Source: Mycobacterium sp. D16R12
GTDB taxonomy: Bacteria > Actinomycetota > Actinomycetes > Mycobacteriales > Mycobacteriaceae
DNA: 64,000 bases
Assembly (NCBI RefSeq): GCF_002013465.1
Contig: NZ_MAFC01000002.1
Location: forward strand, 62,001 to 126,000
Direction: 5' to 3'
Part shown: in pieces, positions 1 through 8,713 of the stretch
Layout of the letters: every line of letters starts with the position of its first letter
How positions within the stretch are numbered: position 1 is the first letter of the stretch
Made by a program: the position numbers and the translations under genes
Notes under the pieces: model-generated
What the model was told of the DNA's origin: nothing
The model's input: the letters and a program-made list of their open reading frames with translations, nothing else
The model's database searches: none

Positions 1-352
1 CGAGCTCCGAGGAGAACGTCACCGTGGAGTGCTGGACCTTGGCGGCGATCGGAGCTATGACGAAGGCGACCACGAGCAGGCATACCCATAAGCCCGGGAA
101 GATTCGCAATGTGCGGGATGCCCAGTACTCCTTAAGGTACGGACGGCGCATCCACGCAGCGGTGATGAGGAACCCGGAAATGACGAAGAATCCATCGGCA
201 AATATGTTGCTGAGCAGTCGCACGGCCGGCGCATAGTCAATCTGACGACCGGTGAGCGGCCAGGAATGGTAGAGGATCACTCCGATCGCCAGAATGAGAC
301 GCCACATGGTCAGAGCATTGTGGCGTCTATCGAATACCTGCCCAAGCTTCAT
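1..352 (-). CDS. Acyltransferase 3 family membrane protein, cut by window edge
   Basis: The complement reads openly from an ATG at 352 to the window edge, giving 117 residues. The first helix (RLILAIGVILYHSWPL) carries the histidine typical of OafA/acyltransferase-3 enzymes, and is followed by GFFVISGFLIT and a basic SRTLRIFPGLW stretch, all in family order. Such proteins move acyl groups onto cell-envelope sugars or lipids using about ten membrane helices and are usually 350-400 residues, so roughly two thirds lies outside the window. GAGGAG sits only two bases from the ATG, so a start slightly downstream (the ATG at residue 16) is possible. The acceptor substrate cannot be told. Confidence 0.85.
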   Translation of the reverse strand, partial: MKLGQVFDRRHNALTMWRLILAIGVILYHSWPLTGRQIDYAPAVRLLSNIFADGFFVISGFLITAAWMRRPYLKEYWASRTLRIFPGLWVCLLVVAFVIAPIAAKVQHSTVTFSSEL

Positions 353-801
353 AACTCCTCGCGGCGCCGACGCTGTGCTTTTACCTTTGCGAATGAACAT
401 ACTGCACAATCTCGACCAGCACCGGCTCTACGTCTGCCGCAAGAATCTCCACGCGTCCGATCCTCACGGTGTTTACGAGTTACTGCAGATTTTCTGAGAT
501 CGAGCGAGCGAATTCGCAATGCGCTTTACTAATCAACGTCAGAGGCCGGAAGGAATGCCCTGTAGCACAACATAAGGACACTCCGGAGTGCCGATACTGC
601 AAATACGCCGTGTGCTCACATTGGCGAAGGCAAATGATGGAAACGGTGCCGCGTCAATGAATTCATTTGCTATCGGAGTATGGCGAAACGGCCTCCAAGA
701 CAGCGGCAGGCGTACACGGGCGTTCAACGCGATGGCCGGAACGCCTCGACACTGCGGACCGGGGCAGGGCGACTACCGCGAGGCGGGGCACTCCCACCCG
801 G
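353..801. other. Intergenic stretch without a supported gene
   Basis: Short open frames exist on both strands but none has a good ribosome-binding site, a recognisable domain or biased codon use. It holds the upstream region of the acyltransferase gene and the downstream region of the frameshifted LysR gene. I see no RNA gene or repeat here. Confidence 0.5.
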
Positions 802-1712
802 CTATTGGCGGAACAGCAGAATTATCGTGTCAAGAATCTCTTGTAGCTCCCGATCACGTACGGCCGTGTCGTCCCGGTACGCCAGACATGTCAAGAGTCT
901 GAAGTTCAGATCCGATATCAGAACAAGAACAAAGTCGTCGTATTCCAACACGTTCGGTTCGCCGGGTGACGGGATCGGCGCCAGATTGAAGGCCTGACCT
1001 GAGGCGATTCCTTGCTTGACCCGTCCGACGTCACCGAGTGTGAAGTCCGTCCGCGTGAGTCGCCCTTGCTTCTCCAGCTCTGTTTCCACATGGCGCCGAT
1101 ACTCGGTATCGCTGTCACGCCGGTCACCGATGTAATCAAGCGTGAGGAGCTCGGCAACGGAGATGGAGTCACGACTCTCGTACCGCTCGCGCGAGAGCAC
1201 GGCGCCGATTCGTTCCTTCCACACGGTCGTGTAGGACAGCACGGTCGCATGCGAGTTGGGCCTGACGAACCCGAAGTCCAGCCTTTCGTGCAGTATCCCT
1301 TCGATGATGTCGGGGCTCGCGAGCGGTGCCTGCGTGAACTTGAATTTCTCGGTGCTATTTTCCCCCAATGTGGTCAGCTTGGCCTGCAGTGCCGGCGGTA
1401 ACCACGGCGGGATGCCGCACCGAATTTTCCTCGCCGGAAGTGGGCCCTTGGAGATTTCATGCGGCATCTTGTCGAACTTCTCAATGATCTCCCGCGCGAA
1501 CGGAAGCAGCCGCGCACCTTCGCCTGTCAGCAGGACCGTACGTGTATCGCGAAGGAAAAGATTTGCGTTGAGAAGTCGCTCCGCGTTGCTTATCCGCCTA
1601 CTCAGCACAGACGGAGTCAGATGCAGCTCTCGTGCCGCCTGGTGAAATTCAATCTGTTGGCAACCGCTACGAAGCAGCGTAAATCGTCCAGATTTAGGCT
1701 TCGTACACTCAC
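802..1712 (-). pseudogene. LysR-type transcription regulator with a frameshift near the N-terminus
   Basis: The long frame (802-1608) holds the second half of a LysR winged-helix motif (LTPSVLSRRISNAERLL) and a substrate-binding domain, but it has no start codon covering the first helix. The missing start lies one frame over. From a GTG at 1712 it reads LNLDDLRCFVAVANRLNFT, the classic LysR opening, and then stops soon after. The two frames join at about 1639-1645 if one base is restored, giving about 297 residues, the normal family length. As read, the gene makes no intact DNA-binding domain. A sequencing error cannot be excluded. It points away from the PPOX gene, with about 55 bases between their ends. 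Confidence 0.8.
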
Positions 1713-1768
1713 ACGTTGATCATATCGCCACGCGATCTTGATCGGAGTTTGCGCGAAGCACGGCCCAG

Positions 1769-2167
1769 TTACGGCGAAGCGGGAGATCCGGGGGAGATTT
1801 CGATGGCGACCGACGCCTGCTGGCGACGGGCAATCCAGACTCCGAGCTCACTCAACGGTCCCAAAAGCCAATACTTGCGGCTGACGATCTTGCGGACCCG
1901 CGGAGTGTCTTCGAGGTCCAGCACCCGTGCGGTACCCACCACGACCGGCGCACCGGGGGTGAGCTGTCCGCGAACACTGCACGGCTGCAACGTCACCGCT
2001 GGATTGCGCCGGATGCGTTTGACCTTGTATGCGCCGACCTCCGAGAAGAAGTAGAGCTTGCCGTCGGCCGGAGCTATCCAGACCGGTGTCGACACCGCCG
2101 TGCCGTCCTTGCGATAGCTCGTAAACGACACATAGTTCGCTCGGCCCGCCACATCCCAATCGGTCAT
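1769..2167 (-). CDS. PPOX-class (F420/FMN split-barrel) oxidoreductase-like protein
   Basis: 132 residues from the ATG at 2167, which has a strong site (AAGGAGGG) about six bases upstream; the frame extends further upstream but without support. The sequence fits the Rv1155/Rv2074-like pyridoxamine-phosphate-oxidase fold: YVSFTSYRKDGTAVSTPVW (first strands and turn), KLYFFSEVGAYKVKRIRRNP (cofactor phosphate contact), then VGTARVLD. Mycobacterial members of this TIGR03666-like group often use F420 to reduce small molecules. Cofactor and substrate are inferred from the family only. It is divergent from nasN across a 172-base gap. Confidence 0.8.
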   Translation of the reverse strand: MTDWDVAGRANYVSFTSYRKDGTAVSTPVWIAPADGKLYFFSEVGAYKVKRIRRNPAVTLQPCSVRGQLTPGAPVVVGTARVLDLEDTPRVRKIVSRKYWLLGPLSELGVWIARRQQASVAIEISPGSPASP

Positions 2168-2339
2168 TCGTTGTCCCTCCTTCTCATCACGCAGTACACC
2201 CGATTCTGTCGCAGACCGCACCGGAGTGCATTCGACTGCGGATGCTTACACGCGCACCGGATGCACTGTGAGGTGTGTTTTTCCTGCACATAATGCCCAC
2301 GGAAACCATTGGGAAACACATCTGGGCGACTGTGGTGAC

Positions 2340-5300
2340 ATGGCCGCTCCAGGGGATGTGGGTACGTCGACACGTACGGCGTGTTCGTACTGCGGGGTGG
2401 GCTGCGGCATCGAGGTCCACACGAAGCCCGGTCCGACGGGTCCGGTGATCGCACGGGTATCGGGCGACAAGCTTCATCCGACCAATTTCGGCCGCTTATG
2501 CACGAAGGGCGCCACCCACGCCGAGCTCATGGCAGCGGTCGATGGTCGGCTGACAACCGCATTGGCCCGCCCGTCGCGTGGCGCGGAGCTTGTCGAGACT
2601 CCCGTTGACGTCGCCGTGACCGAGGCGGGGCAGAGGCTGCGTGCGATTCTTGATGAGCACGGGCCTGACGCGATCGCCCTGTACGTATCGGGCCAGATGT
2701 CGATCGAAGCGCAGTACCTGGCCAACAAGCTGGCCAAGGGATTCATTCGCACCGTACACATTGAGTCGAACTCACGGCTCTGCATGGCCAGCGCCGGGAC
2801 CGGATACAAACAGTCACTCGGGGCAGACGGCCCGCCGGGGTCGTACACCGATTTCGATTGCGCTGACCTATTTTTCGTTATCGGCGCGAATATGGCGGAT
2901 TGTCATCCGATCCTGTTCCTACGGATGGCGGACCGGCTCAAAGCCGGTGCAAAACTGATCGTCGTAGATCCGCGGCGCACGGCGACCGCCGATAAAGCCG
3001 ACCTGTTCTTGCAAATCAATCCCGGCACCGACTTGGCGCTTCTCAACGGGCTGCTGCATCTTCTGGTGAAGTCCCGAGATATCGATGAGGAATTCATCGC
3101 CCAGCACACGGAGGGCTGGGCGGCGATGCCCGAGTTCCTGGCCGACTATCCCCCCGAGGTGGTAGCCGAGATCACCGGCATCCCTGAATCCGATATCCGC
3201 GCCGCCGCCACAATGATTGGTGAGGCCGGCGAGTGGATGACGTGCTGGACCATGGGTCTGAACCAGAGCACCCACGGCACCTGGAACACGAACGCGATAT
3301 GCAATCTCCACCTCGCGACCGGTGCTATTTGTCGCCCGGGCAGCGGCCCCATGTCCCTGACCGGCCAACCCAATGCCATGGGAGGGCGCGAGATGGGCTA
3401 CATGGGTCCGGGACTGCCCGGTCAGCGATCCGTGGTCAGCCCCGAAGACCGGACGTTCGTGGAGACGGAGTGGGGCCTCGCGCCGGACACCATCCGAACC
3501 GAGGTGGGCCCAGGAACCATCGCAATGTTTGAGCACATGACGGCGGGGGACATCAAGGCGTGCTGGATTATTTGCACGAACCCCGTTGCTACAGTGCCGA
3601 ACCGCGGAACCACTATTACTGGGCTGGAGACCGCGGAATTGGTCATCACCCAGGACACCTACACGGCCACGGCCACAAATCGCTACGCGGACATTGTTCT
3701 GCCTGCCGCGCTGTGGGCGGAGGCCGACGCGGTGATGATCAACTCGGAACGCAACCTCACCTTGCTCCAGCGCTCGGTCGAGCCGATCGGCGAAGCCCGT
3801 CCCGACTGGCAATTGATCTGCCAGGTTGCTACCGCGATGGGATTTGGTGACCAGTTCAGCTTCACGTCCAGTGAAGATGTGTTCAACGAGATCCGTCGGT
3901 TCTGGAATCCCAAGACGGGCTACGACCTGCGCGGTGCCAGCTACGGGCGCCTGCGCGAAACTCCGTTGCAGTGGCCCTGTCCGCCGGACGATACCGACGA
4001 TCGCCATCCCATTCGCTACCTCAACGACGGCATCAGCCAGAATCTTTTCGAAGACGCCACGGGGCATCGACCGCGGTTGGCGTTCGCGACGCCCTCACGC
4101 CGTGCAGTCTTCCACCCGCGCCCGCATATGGATGCGCGCGAGCTGCCCGACGACGACTATCCGTTCATTCTGAACACGGGCCGCCTGCAACACCAATGGC
4201 ACACCATGACCAAGACAGGGCAGGTAGCCAAACTCAACAAGCTCAACAGTGACCCCTTTGTCGAAATTCATCCCGAGGATGCCGCGGGACTGGGCATCAC
4301 CGAGGGGCAGCCGATCGAACTACAGTCGCGGCGCGGACGAGCAGTGCTGCCCGCCGCCGTCACTGACCGAGTGCGGCCCGGAAACTGTTTTGTGCCCTTT
4401 CATTGGAACGACGAGCACGGCGAATACCTCGCGATCAACGCACTCACGAGTGATGCCGTGGATCCTGATTCGCTACAGCCGGAGCTCAAAGTGTGTGCGG
4501 TCAGCATGCGACCCGCCATGGTTATCCAGAAACCGGACCGACCGGAGACAACGTCTATGCACCCTGTCGCTGAAGCCCTCGGCCTGACGCCGCAGCCGAT
4601 ACCTATTCTCGCCGAAAGCGAACAGTCCTATTTGTCAGGGTTTTTCAGCACACTCGCCCAGGGCGCCCAGGGCGTTCCCGTCCTACCCGCAGGCGCGCCG
4701 GTCGGTACCGCGGTACGCCTATGGGTCGATGGCGCGCTGGCCGGCATGTACTCCCGTACCACCGGCGGCGCAACGGCTCCGGCCGATATGCCATTGCCCG
4801 CCGCCTCGCCAACAGCGTTGGTGCTGTGGGCATCCCAGACCGGCAACGCAGAGGAGTACGCCACCAATCTGGCCTCGCAGCTGGGTTCCACGGGTATGCC
4901 GCCGCGGATCGTCAACATGGATGACTGCGGGCTCGACGACCTCGCGGCGGCCACCGATGTTCTTGTCGTTACCAGCACCTTCGGCGACGGTGGCCCGCCG
5001 GATAATGGAGCCGGCTTCTGGGACCGCCTACATACCCCCGATGCGCCCCAATTGACCGGGCTGCGCTTCGCCGTGTTGGGTATTGGCGACCGCGCCTACG
5101 AGAACTTCTGCGGCCATGCGAAATCCATCGATGAACGGCTGGCCACTCTGGGCGCGGTCCGGCTGATAGACCGGTTGGACTGCGAGATCTACGATGACGA
5201 ACCCCTGGCGCAATGGGCTCGGCAGGTCACCAGCCTGGTCACCACGCGCGAGGAGCCTGTCGCTGTAGCGGCACCGGCCAGCCCGACCCTCCGCCCGTCT

Positions 5301-6434
5301 ACCGCGGGGACAGTTCAACTGTTCACCCGCAACAGCCCCGTCGCAGCGCGCCTTAGCCGCAACACTGTGCTGACACCTCGTTCCTCCTCAAAGGAAGTAC
5401 GGCACTTCGGATTCGACATCTCCGAGCACGGTGTGACCTACAGCGCCGGCGACGCGCTTGGGGTGTGTCCCACCAACTGCGATAGCGCGGTTGACGCTTG
5501 GCTTGCCGGCACTGGGCTGCGCGCCGACGACATCATCGAGGTCGACGGCACAGAACGGACCTTGCGGGATGCCCTGACATACTCATACGACATCGGCCGG
5601 GTAACGCCCAATCTGCTGAGCTTCCTCGCCGACAACATCACGGACACCAGGGCAGTCAAGGATCTGCGCGATGCGCGAAAGAACCTTGCGTCGTGGGTGA
5701 TTGGCCGCAATGGCGTGGATGCGGTGCAAGAGTTTCCTGTGCACGCCACCGCCGAGCAGTGGCAAGATGTGCTGGTGCGGCTGACTCCGCGCTGCTATTC
5801 GATTTCGTCCAGTCCGCTTGTCAGCCCGGATGAAATCCAGCTGACGGTTTCCGTCGTCCGCTATCGGGGGAGCGGCGGCGCCGAACGAGGAGGCGTGTGC
5901 TCGACCTTTCTCGCGGATCGCGCCGACGACACACCGGTTCCCGTATTTCTGCAGAAGTCCCCGCATTTCCGTCCACCGGAGGAGTCACGGACACCGATGA
6001 TCATGATTGGTCCGGGGACTGGAATCGCGCCGTTCCGAGGATTTCTGCACGAGCGGCGCGCGCTCGGTCACACCGGCCGAAACTGGCTCTTCTTCGGCGA
6101 CCAACATGCGGCGCAACACTTTTACTATCGCGACGACCTCTCGGCAATGACCGATGACGGCTTCCTGTCCAAGCTCGACGTCGCCTTTTCCCGCGACCAG
6201 AGGGACCGGGTCTATGTGCAGCACAAGATGCTGGACAACGGCGCCGAGCTATGGGCTTGGTTGCAGGACGGCGCCCACCTCTATGTGTGCGGCGATGCAT
6301 CCCGAATGGCCAAAGACGTCGACACCGCGCTGACCTCTATCATCGAAAAGCATGGGCGGCTCTCGGCGGAGGGTGCGCACGATTACAAACGCGAACTTGT
6401 CGCCAGCAAGCGCTACCTTCGGGATGTCTACTAG
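2340..6434 (+). CDS. nasN: NADPH-dependent assimilatory nitrate reductase fused to diflavin reductase
   Basis: 1364 residues. The N-terminal part is a molybdopterin enzyme with a [4Fe-4S] motif (C15, C18, C22, C54), about residues 10-700, and an MGD-binding C-terminal barrel. From about residue 825 there is a flavodoxin domain (WASQTGNAEEY), then a CysJ-like FAD domain (RCYSISSSP near 1150) and an NADPH domain (GPGTGIAPF near 1224, VCGDASRMAKDV near 1314) ending in an aromatic residue. This matches the single-chain NasN enzymes described in M. smegmatis, which reduce nitrate to nitrite in the cytoplasm with NADPH. The frame extends to 2226, but that extension lacks domain support, so I chose the ATG at 2340. 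No nitrate transporter or nitrite reductase gene lies nearby. Confidence 0.9.
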   Translation: MAAPGDVGTSTRTACSYCGVGCGIEVHTKPGPTGPVIARVSGDKLHPTNFGRLCTKGATHAELMAAVDGRLTTALARPSRGAELVETPVDVAVTEAGQRLRAILDEHGPDAIALYVSGQMSIEAQYLANKLAKGFIRTVHIESNSRLCMASAGTGYKQSLGADGPPGSYTDFDCADLFFVIGANMADCHPILFLRMADRLKAGAKLIVVDPRRTATADKADLFLQINPGTDLALLNGLLHLLVKSRDIDEEFIAQHTEGWAAMPEFLADYPPEVVAEITGIPESDIRAAATMIGEAGEWMTCWTMGLNQSTHGTWNTNAICNLHLATGAICRPGSGPMSLTGQPNAMGGREMGYMGPGLPGQRSVVSPEDRTFVETEWGLAPDTIRTEVGPGTIAMFEHMTAGDIKACWIICTNPVATVPNRGTTITGLETAELVITQDTYTATATNRYADIVLPAALWAEADAVMINSERNLTLLQRSVEPIGEARPDWQLICQVATAMGFGDQFSFTSSEDVFNEIRRFWNPKTGYDLRGASYGRLRETPLQWPCPPDDTDDRHPIRYLNDGISQNLFEDATGHRPRLAFATPSRRAVFHPRPHMDARELPDDDYPFILNTGRLQHQWHTMTKTGQVAKLNKLNSDPFVEIHPEDAAGLGITEGQPIELQSRRGRAVLPAAVTDRVRPGNCFVPFHWNDEHGEYLAINALTSDAVDPDSLQPELKVCAVSMRPAMVIQKPDRPETTSMHPVAEALGLTPQPIPILAESEQSYLSGFFSTLAQGAQGVPVLPAGAPVGTAVRLWVDGALAGMYSRTTGGATAPADMPLPAASPTALVLWASQTGNAEEYATNLASQLGSTGMPPRIVNMDDCGLDDLAAATDVLVVTSTFGDGGPPDNGAGFWDRLHTPDAPQLTGLRFAVLGIGDRAYENFCGHAKSIDERLATLGAVRLIDRLDCEIYDDEPLAQWARQVTSLVTTREEPVAVAAPASPTLRPSTAGTVQLFTRNSPVAARLSRNTVLTPRSSSKEVRHFGFDISEHGVTYSAGDALGVCPTNCDSAVDAWLAGTGLRADDIIEVDGTERTLRDALTYSYDIGRVTPNLLSFLADNITDTRAVKDLRDARKNLASWVIGRNGVDAVQEFPVHATAEQWQDVLVRLTPRCYSISSSPLVSPDEIQLTVSVVRYRGSGGAERGGVCSTFLADRADDTPVPVFLQKSPHFRPPEESRTPMIMIGPGTGIAPFRGFLHERRALGHTGRNWLFFGDQHAAQHFYYRDDLSAMTDDGFLSKLDVAFSRDQRDRVYVQHKMLDNGAELWAWLQDGAHLYVCGDASRMAKDVDTALTSIIEKHGRLSAEGAHDYKRELVASKRYLRDVY

Positions 6435-6519
6435 ACCCGACTCGACACATGTTCACGAAAATCGTAGGCATGAAGCACTTCTCACGCGGCGGCGGGCATC
6501 TAAACCTCGCCGTACCGAG

Positions 6520-7503
6520 CTACACAAGCACTTTCGCGGCGTTACGTTCGGCACGCTTGGCCTGCCGATCCAGGTACTTGGCTTTGACTTCCTCGAAGTC
6601 CTGGGAGGTCTTCTTGAGGTCGCCGACAATACGGGCGAGATCTTCGCGGTACCACTCGCCCTCGCCGGTGATGTCGTCACGCTCGAAGATGCGCCACTTA
6701 CGCAGCACCGGCAGGACCACTTCCTCCAGGTGAGACTGCGGGTCGTAGACGCCGCCGGTGGCGATGGTGACCGCGTTACGGCGAAATCCCGGGATCGTGT
6801 AGCCCGGCATCGTGAAGTTGTCGAGCACCTTATGGACTGCCTGGACCGCCTGGTTCGGGGCGATCTCCAGGCCGGCGGCCACCATGTTGCGGTAGAAGAT
6901 CATGTGCAGGTTCTCGTCGGTCGAGATGCGCTTGAGCAGCTCATCGGCTACGGGCTCGGCGCATGCCTTACCGGTGTTGCGGTGCGAGACACGGGTGGCC
7001 AGCTCCTGGAACGTCACGTAGACCACCGAGTCGAACAGGCCCTCCGAGAACGGTACGTTCTGCCGGTTCTGGCCGGGGGAGAACCCGCTCGTCATCTGGG
7101 CGATGCGGAGTTTCTCAAGTTCCACCGGGTCCACCGCGCGGGTGACGACGAGGTAATCGCGGATGGCGATGCCGTGGCGGTTCTCCTCGGCGGTCCAGCG
7201 GTTCACCCAGGTACCCCACGGCCCATCCATGGTGAAGTTCATCGCGATCTCACGGTGGTACGAGGGCAGATTGTCCTCGGTGAGCAGGTTGGTGATCATC
7301 GCAATCTTGGCCAGCTCGGAGAGCTTGGATTGTTCCGGATCCCAGTCCTGACCACCCAGAGCCTTGTAGTTCTTGCCCTCGGACCACGGAACGTAGTCGT
7401 GGGGGCTCCAGTCCTTGGTGACACCGAGGTGGCGATGGACATTCTCCTCGACCACGGGCTCGAGCTCATGGAGCAACTCAAGGTCGGTGAAGGCCTTCTG
7501 CAT
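6520..7503 (-). CDS. desA1: Acyl-ACP desaturase, DesA1-like
   Basis: 327 residues from the ATG at 7503, preceded by GAGGAA at good spacing; the longer frame to 7584 is not supported. The soluble diiron desaturase ligands are visible as WTAEENRHG and STDENLHMIFYR, and the protein opens TDLELLHELEPVVEENVHRHL much like mycobacterial DesA1 (338 residues). DesA enzymes introduce double bonds into ACP-bound fatty acyl or meromycolic chains, with electrons from a ferredoxin-type partner. Mycobacteria carry several paralogues, so the assignment to DesA1 rather than DesA2 is by similarity to remembered sequence. It is convergent with nasN, with about 85 bases between them. Confidence 0.85.
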   Translation of the reverse strand: MQKAFTDLELLHELEPVVEENVHRHLGVTKDWSPHDYVPWSEGKNYKALGGQDWDPEQSKLSELAKIAMITNLLTEDNLPSYHREIAMNFTMDGPWGTWVNRWTAEENRHGIAIRDYLVVTRAVDPVELEKLRIAQMTSGFSPGQNRQNVPFSEGLFDSVVYVTFQELATRVSHRNTGKACAEPVADELLKRISTDENLHMIFYRNMVAAGLEIAPNQAVQAVHKVLDNFTMPGYTIPGFRRNAVTIATGGVYDPQSHLEEVVLPVLRKWRIFERDDITGEGEWYREDLARIVGDLKKTSQDFEEVKAKYLDRQAKRAERNAAKVLV

Positions 7504-7533
7504 GGACACGTTCCTCAGATCGGGGAGCCAGAC

Positions 7534-7562
7534 GGATACTGCAACTAGCAGTACACGTATCC
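7534..7562. promoter_or_regulatory. Nested inverted repeats upstream of the desaturase gene
   Basis: GGATAC (7534-7539) pairs with GTATCC (7557-7562), and inside it ACTGC (7538-7542) pairs with GCAGT (7548-7552). They lie 31-59 bases upstream of the desaturase start, a usual place for a repressor. desA1/desA2 promoters in mycobacteria are known to be controlled by a TetR-type repressor (MadR), but I cannot confirm that this is its site. Confidence 0.4.
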
Positions 7563-7880
7563 AGCAGTTACAGAAATCTAGCATGCTCTCTCTGTGAATG
7601 GGCGAATACGTGGAGGGCTATCCCAATTGAGAGCATTCCGTGACCGTCCCCGAGTTCGTTGGACATAGTCCTCCGAACGCCTGGGGCGCCGACCAATCGC
7701 GATCTCTTGACATATTCAAAATTGTTGAGCGTCAACCATTTACAAACCAGCACCAACGGAGCTGTCCAAAGGGGGTAATATTGGATAAGTAACTATCGCG
7801 GTGGCACGTACCCAGCACCAACTGTTTCGGCTCATACGGATTCCCTTGTCTGAGTCCCACTGAGCAACAAGGAAGTACGT
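7563..7880. other. Intergenic region between divergent desaturase and DUF5994 genes
   Basis: No gene is supported. The stretch is richer in A+T than its neighbours and should hold promoters for both flanking genes. A small inverted repeat GTTGA-gcg-TCAAC lies at 7724-7736. A 62-codon frame on the complement has no ribosome-binding site or recognisable product. Confidence 0.5.
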
Positions 7881-8306
7881 ATGACACAGGCCGAGTATCC
7901 TGGTCCGCCGATCCGCTTTACCTTAGGCCCGCGTAAGACGGGCAGGATGAATGGCGCGTGGTGGCCGCAGGACGACGGACTGATCGCGCGGGAACTATCA
8001 CCGTTGATTGAAGAGCTCTCCGGGGAGATCGGTCCGGTCAGTCAGGTATCCCTGAACTGGAAGGCCGGGTCGCCCCGGTCAAGCATGAGGTCGGCGGCGA
8101 TGCCTCCGACTCTCGCGAACCGATCATTCCATTGGGTAGTCACACTCCAGGGTGAACATCGGACTGTCCGGATCCTCATGGTGCCGGCGCGTACCAACCG
8201 GATTCTCGCCAGGGTGATCATGCGCTTGGCGGCACAATTGCCCCTACTTGATTCTCCCAAGGAGGATGAAGTCTCCGCCGCGCTCCGGATCATCATGGCC
8301 GCCTAG
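7881..8306 (+). CDS. DUF5994 family protein
   Basis: 141 residues starting at the ATG at 7881 after AAGGAAGTACGT. It fits the small actinobacterial DUF5994 family through RFTLGPRKTGRMNGAWWPQD near the start, the paired ELSPLIEEL helix and the VSLNWKAG strand. No catalytic residues or membrane segments are evident and the function is unknown. Its end overlaps the 3' end of arsC by four bases in convergent orientation, so it is probably not part of the arsenic cluster. Confidence 0.75.
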   Translation: MTQAEYPGPPIRFTLGPRKTGRMNGAWWPQDDGLIARELSPLIEELSGEIGPVSQVSLNWKAGSPRSSMRSAAMPPTLANRSFHWVVTLQGEHRTVRILMVPARTNRILARVIMRLAAQLPLLDSPKEDEVSAALRIIMAA

Positions 8307-8713
8307 CGTGTGATGTCGAGCTCGGCCAGCAGGCTGCGGACCCGCTGTTCTATCTCGTCGCGGATGGGACGCACGGCCTCAATGGGCCGGCCGGCCGGGT
8401 CGGTCAGGTCCCAGTTCATGTAACGCTTCCCGGGGAAGTACGGGCAGGTGTCGCCGCATCCCATGGTGACCACGACATCGGCACTCCGCACGATCTCGTC
8501 GGTCCAGGGTTTGGGGTACTCACCGGTGATATCGATGCCCCGCTCGGCCATGACTTGGACCGCAATGGGGTTGATTTCGTGTCCGGGCTCCGAACCGCCC
8601 GACCATGCAACAGCCCGATGACCGGCCATATGTGTGAAGAATCCGAGTGCCATCTGGGAGCGGCCCGCGTTGTGGGTGCACAGAAAAAGTACGGTGGGCA
8701 TACCTTCGGTCAT
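8303..8713 (-). CDS. arsC: Arsenate reductase, low-molecular-weight phosphatase type
   Basis: 136 residues. The P-loop CTHNAGRS (C-x5-R-S) lies at residues 12-19, and a Cys-containing MGCGDTCPYFPGKRY segment follows around residue 84-98, as in actinobacterial ArsC enzymes that reduce arsenate to arsenite and recycle their cysteines with thioredoxin or mycothiol/mycoredoxin. The start overlaps the stop of the arsenite exporter gene as ATGA, so it is the third gene of an arsI-acr3-arsC operon. Its product, arsenite, is the exporter's substrate. Confidence 0.93.
   Translation of the reverse strand: MTEGMPTVLFLCTHNAGRSQMALGFFTHMAGHRAVAWSGGSEPGHEINPIAVQVMAERGIDITGEYPKPWTDEIVRSADVVVTMGCGDTCPYFPGKRYMNWDLTDPAGRPIEAVRPIRDEIEQRVRSLLAELDITR

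Noticed and set aside
2919-4067. 382-codon complement frame inside nasN
   Set aside because: Shadow of the nitrate reductase; the plus-strand frame has the cluster ligands and domain order.
6352-7548. 398-codon frame opposite the desaturase gene
   Set aside because: Antisense to the clear DesA1-like coding frame with diiron motifs.
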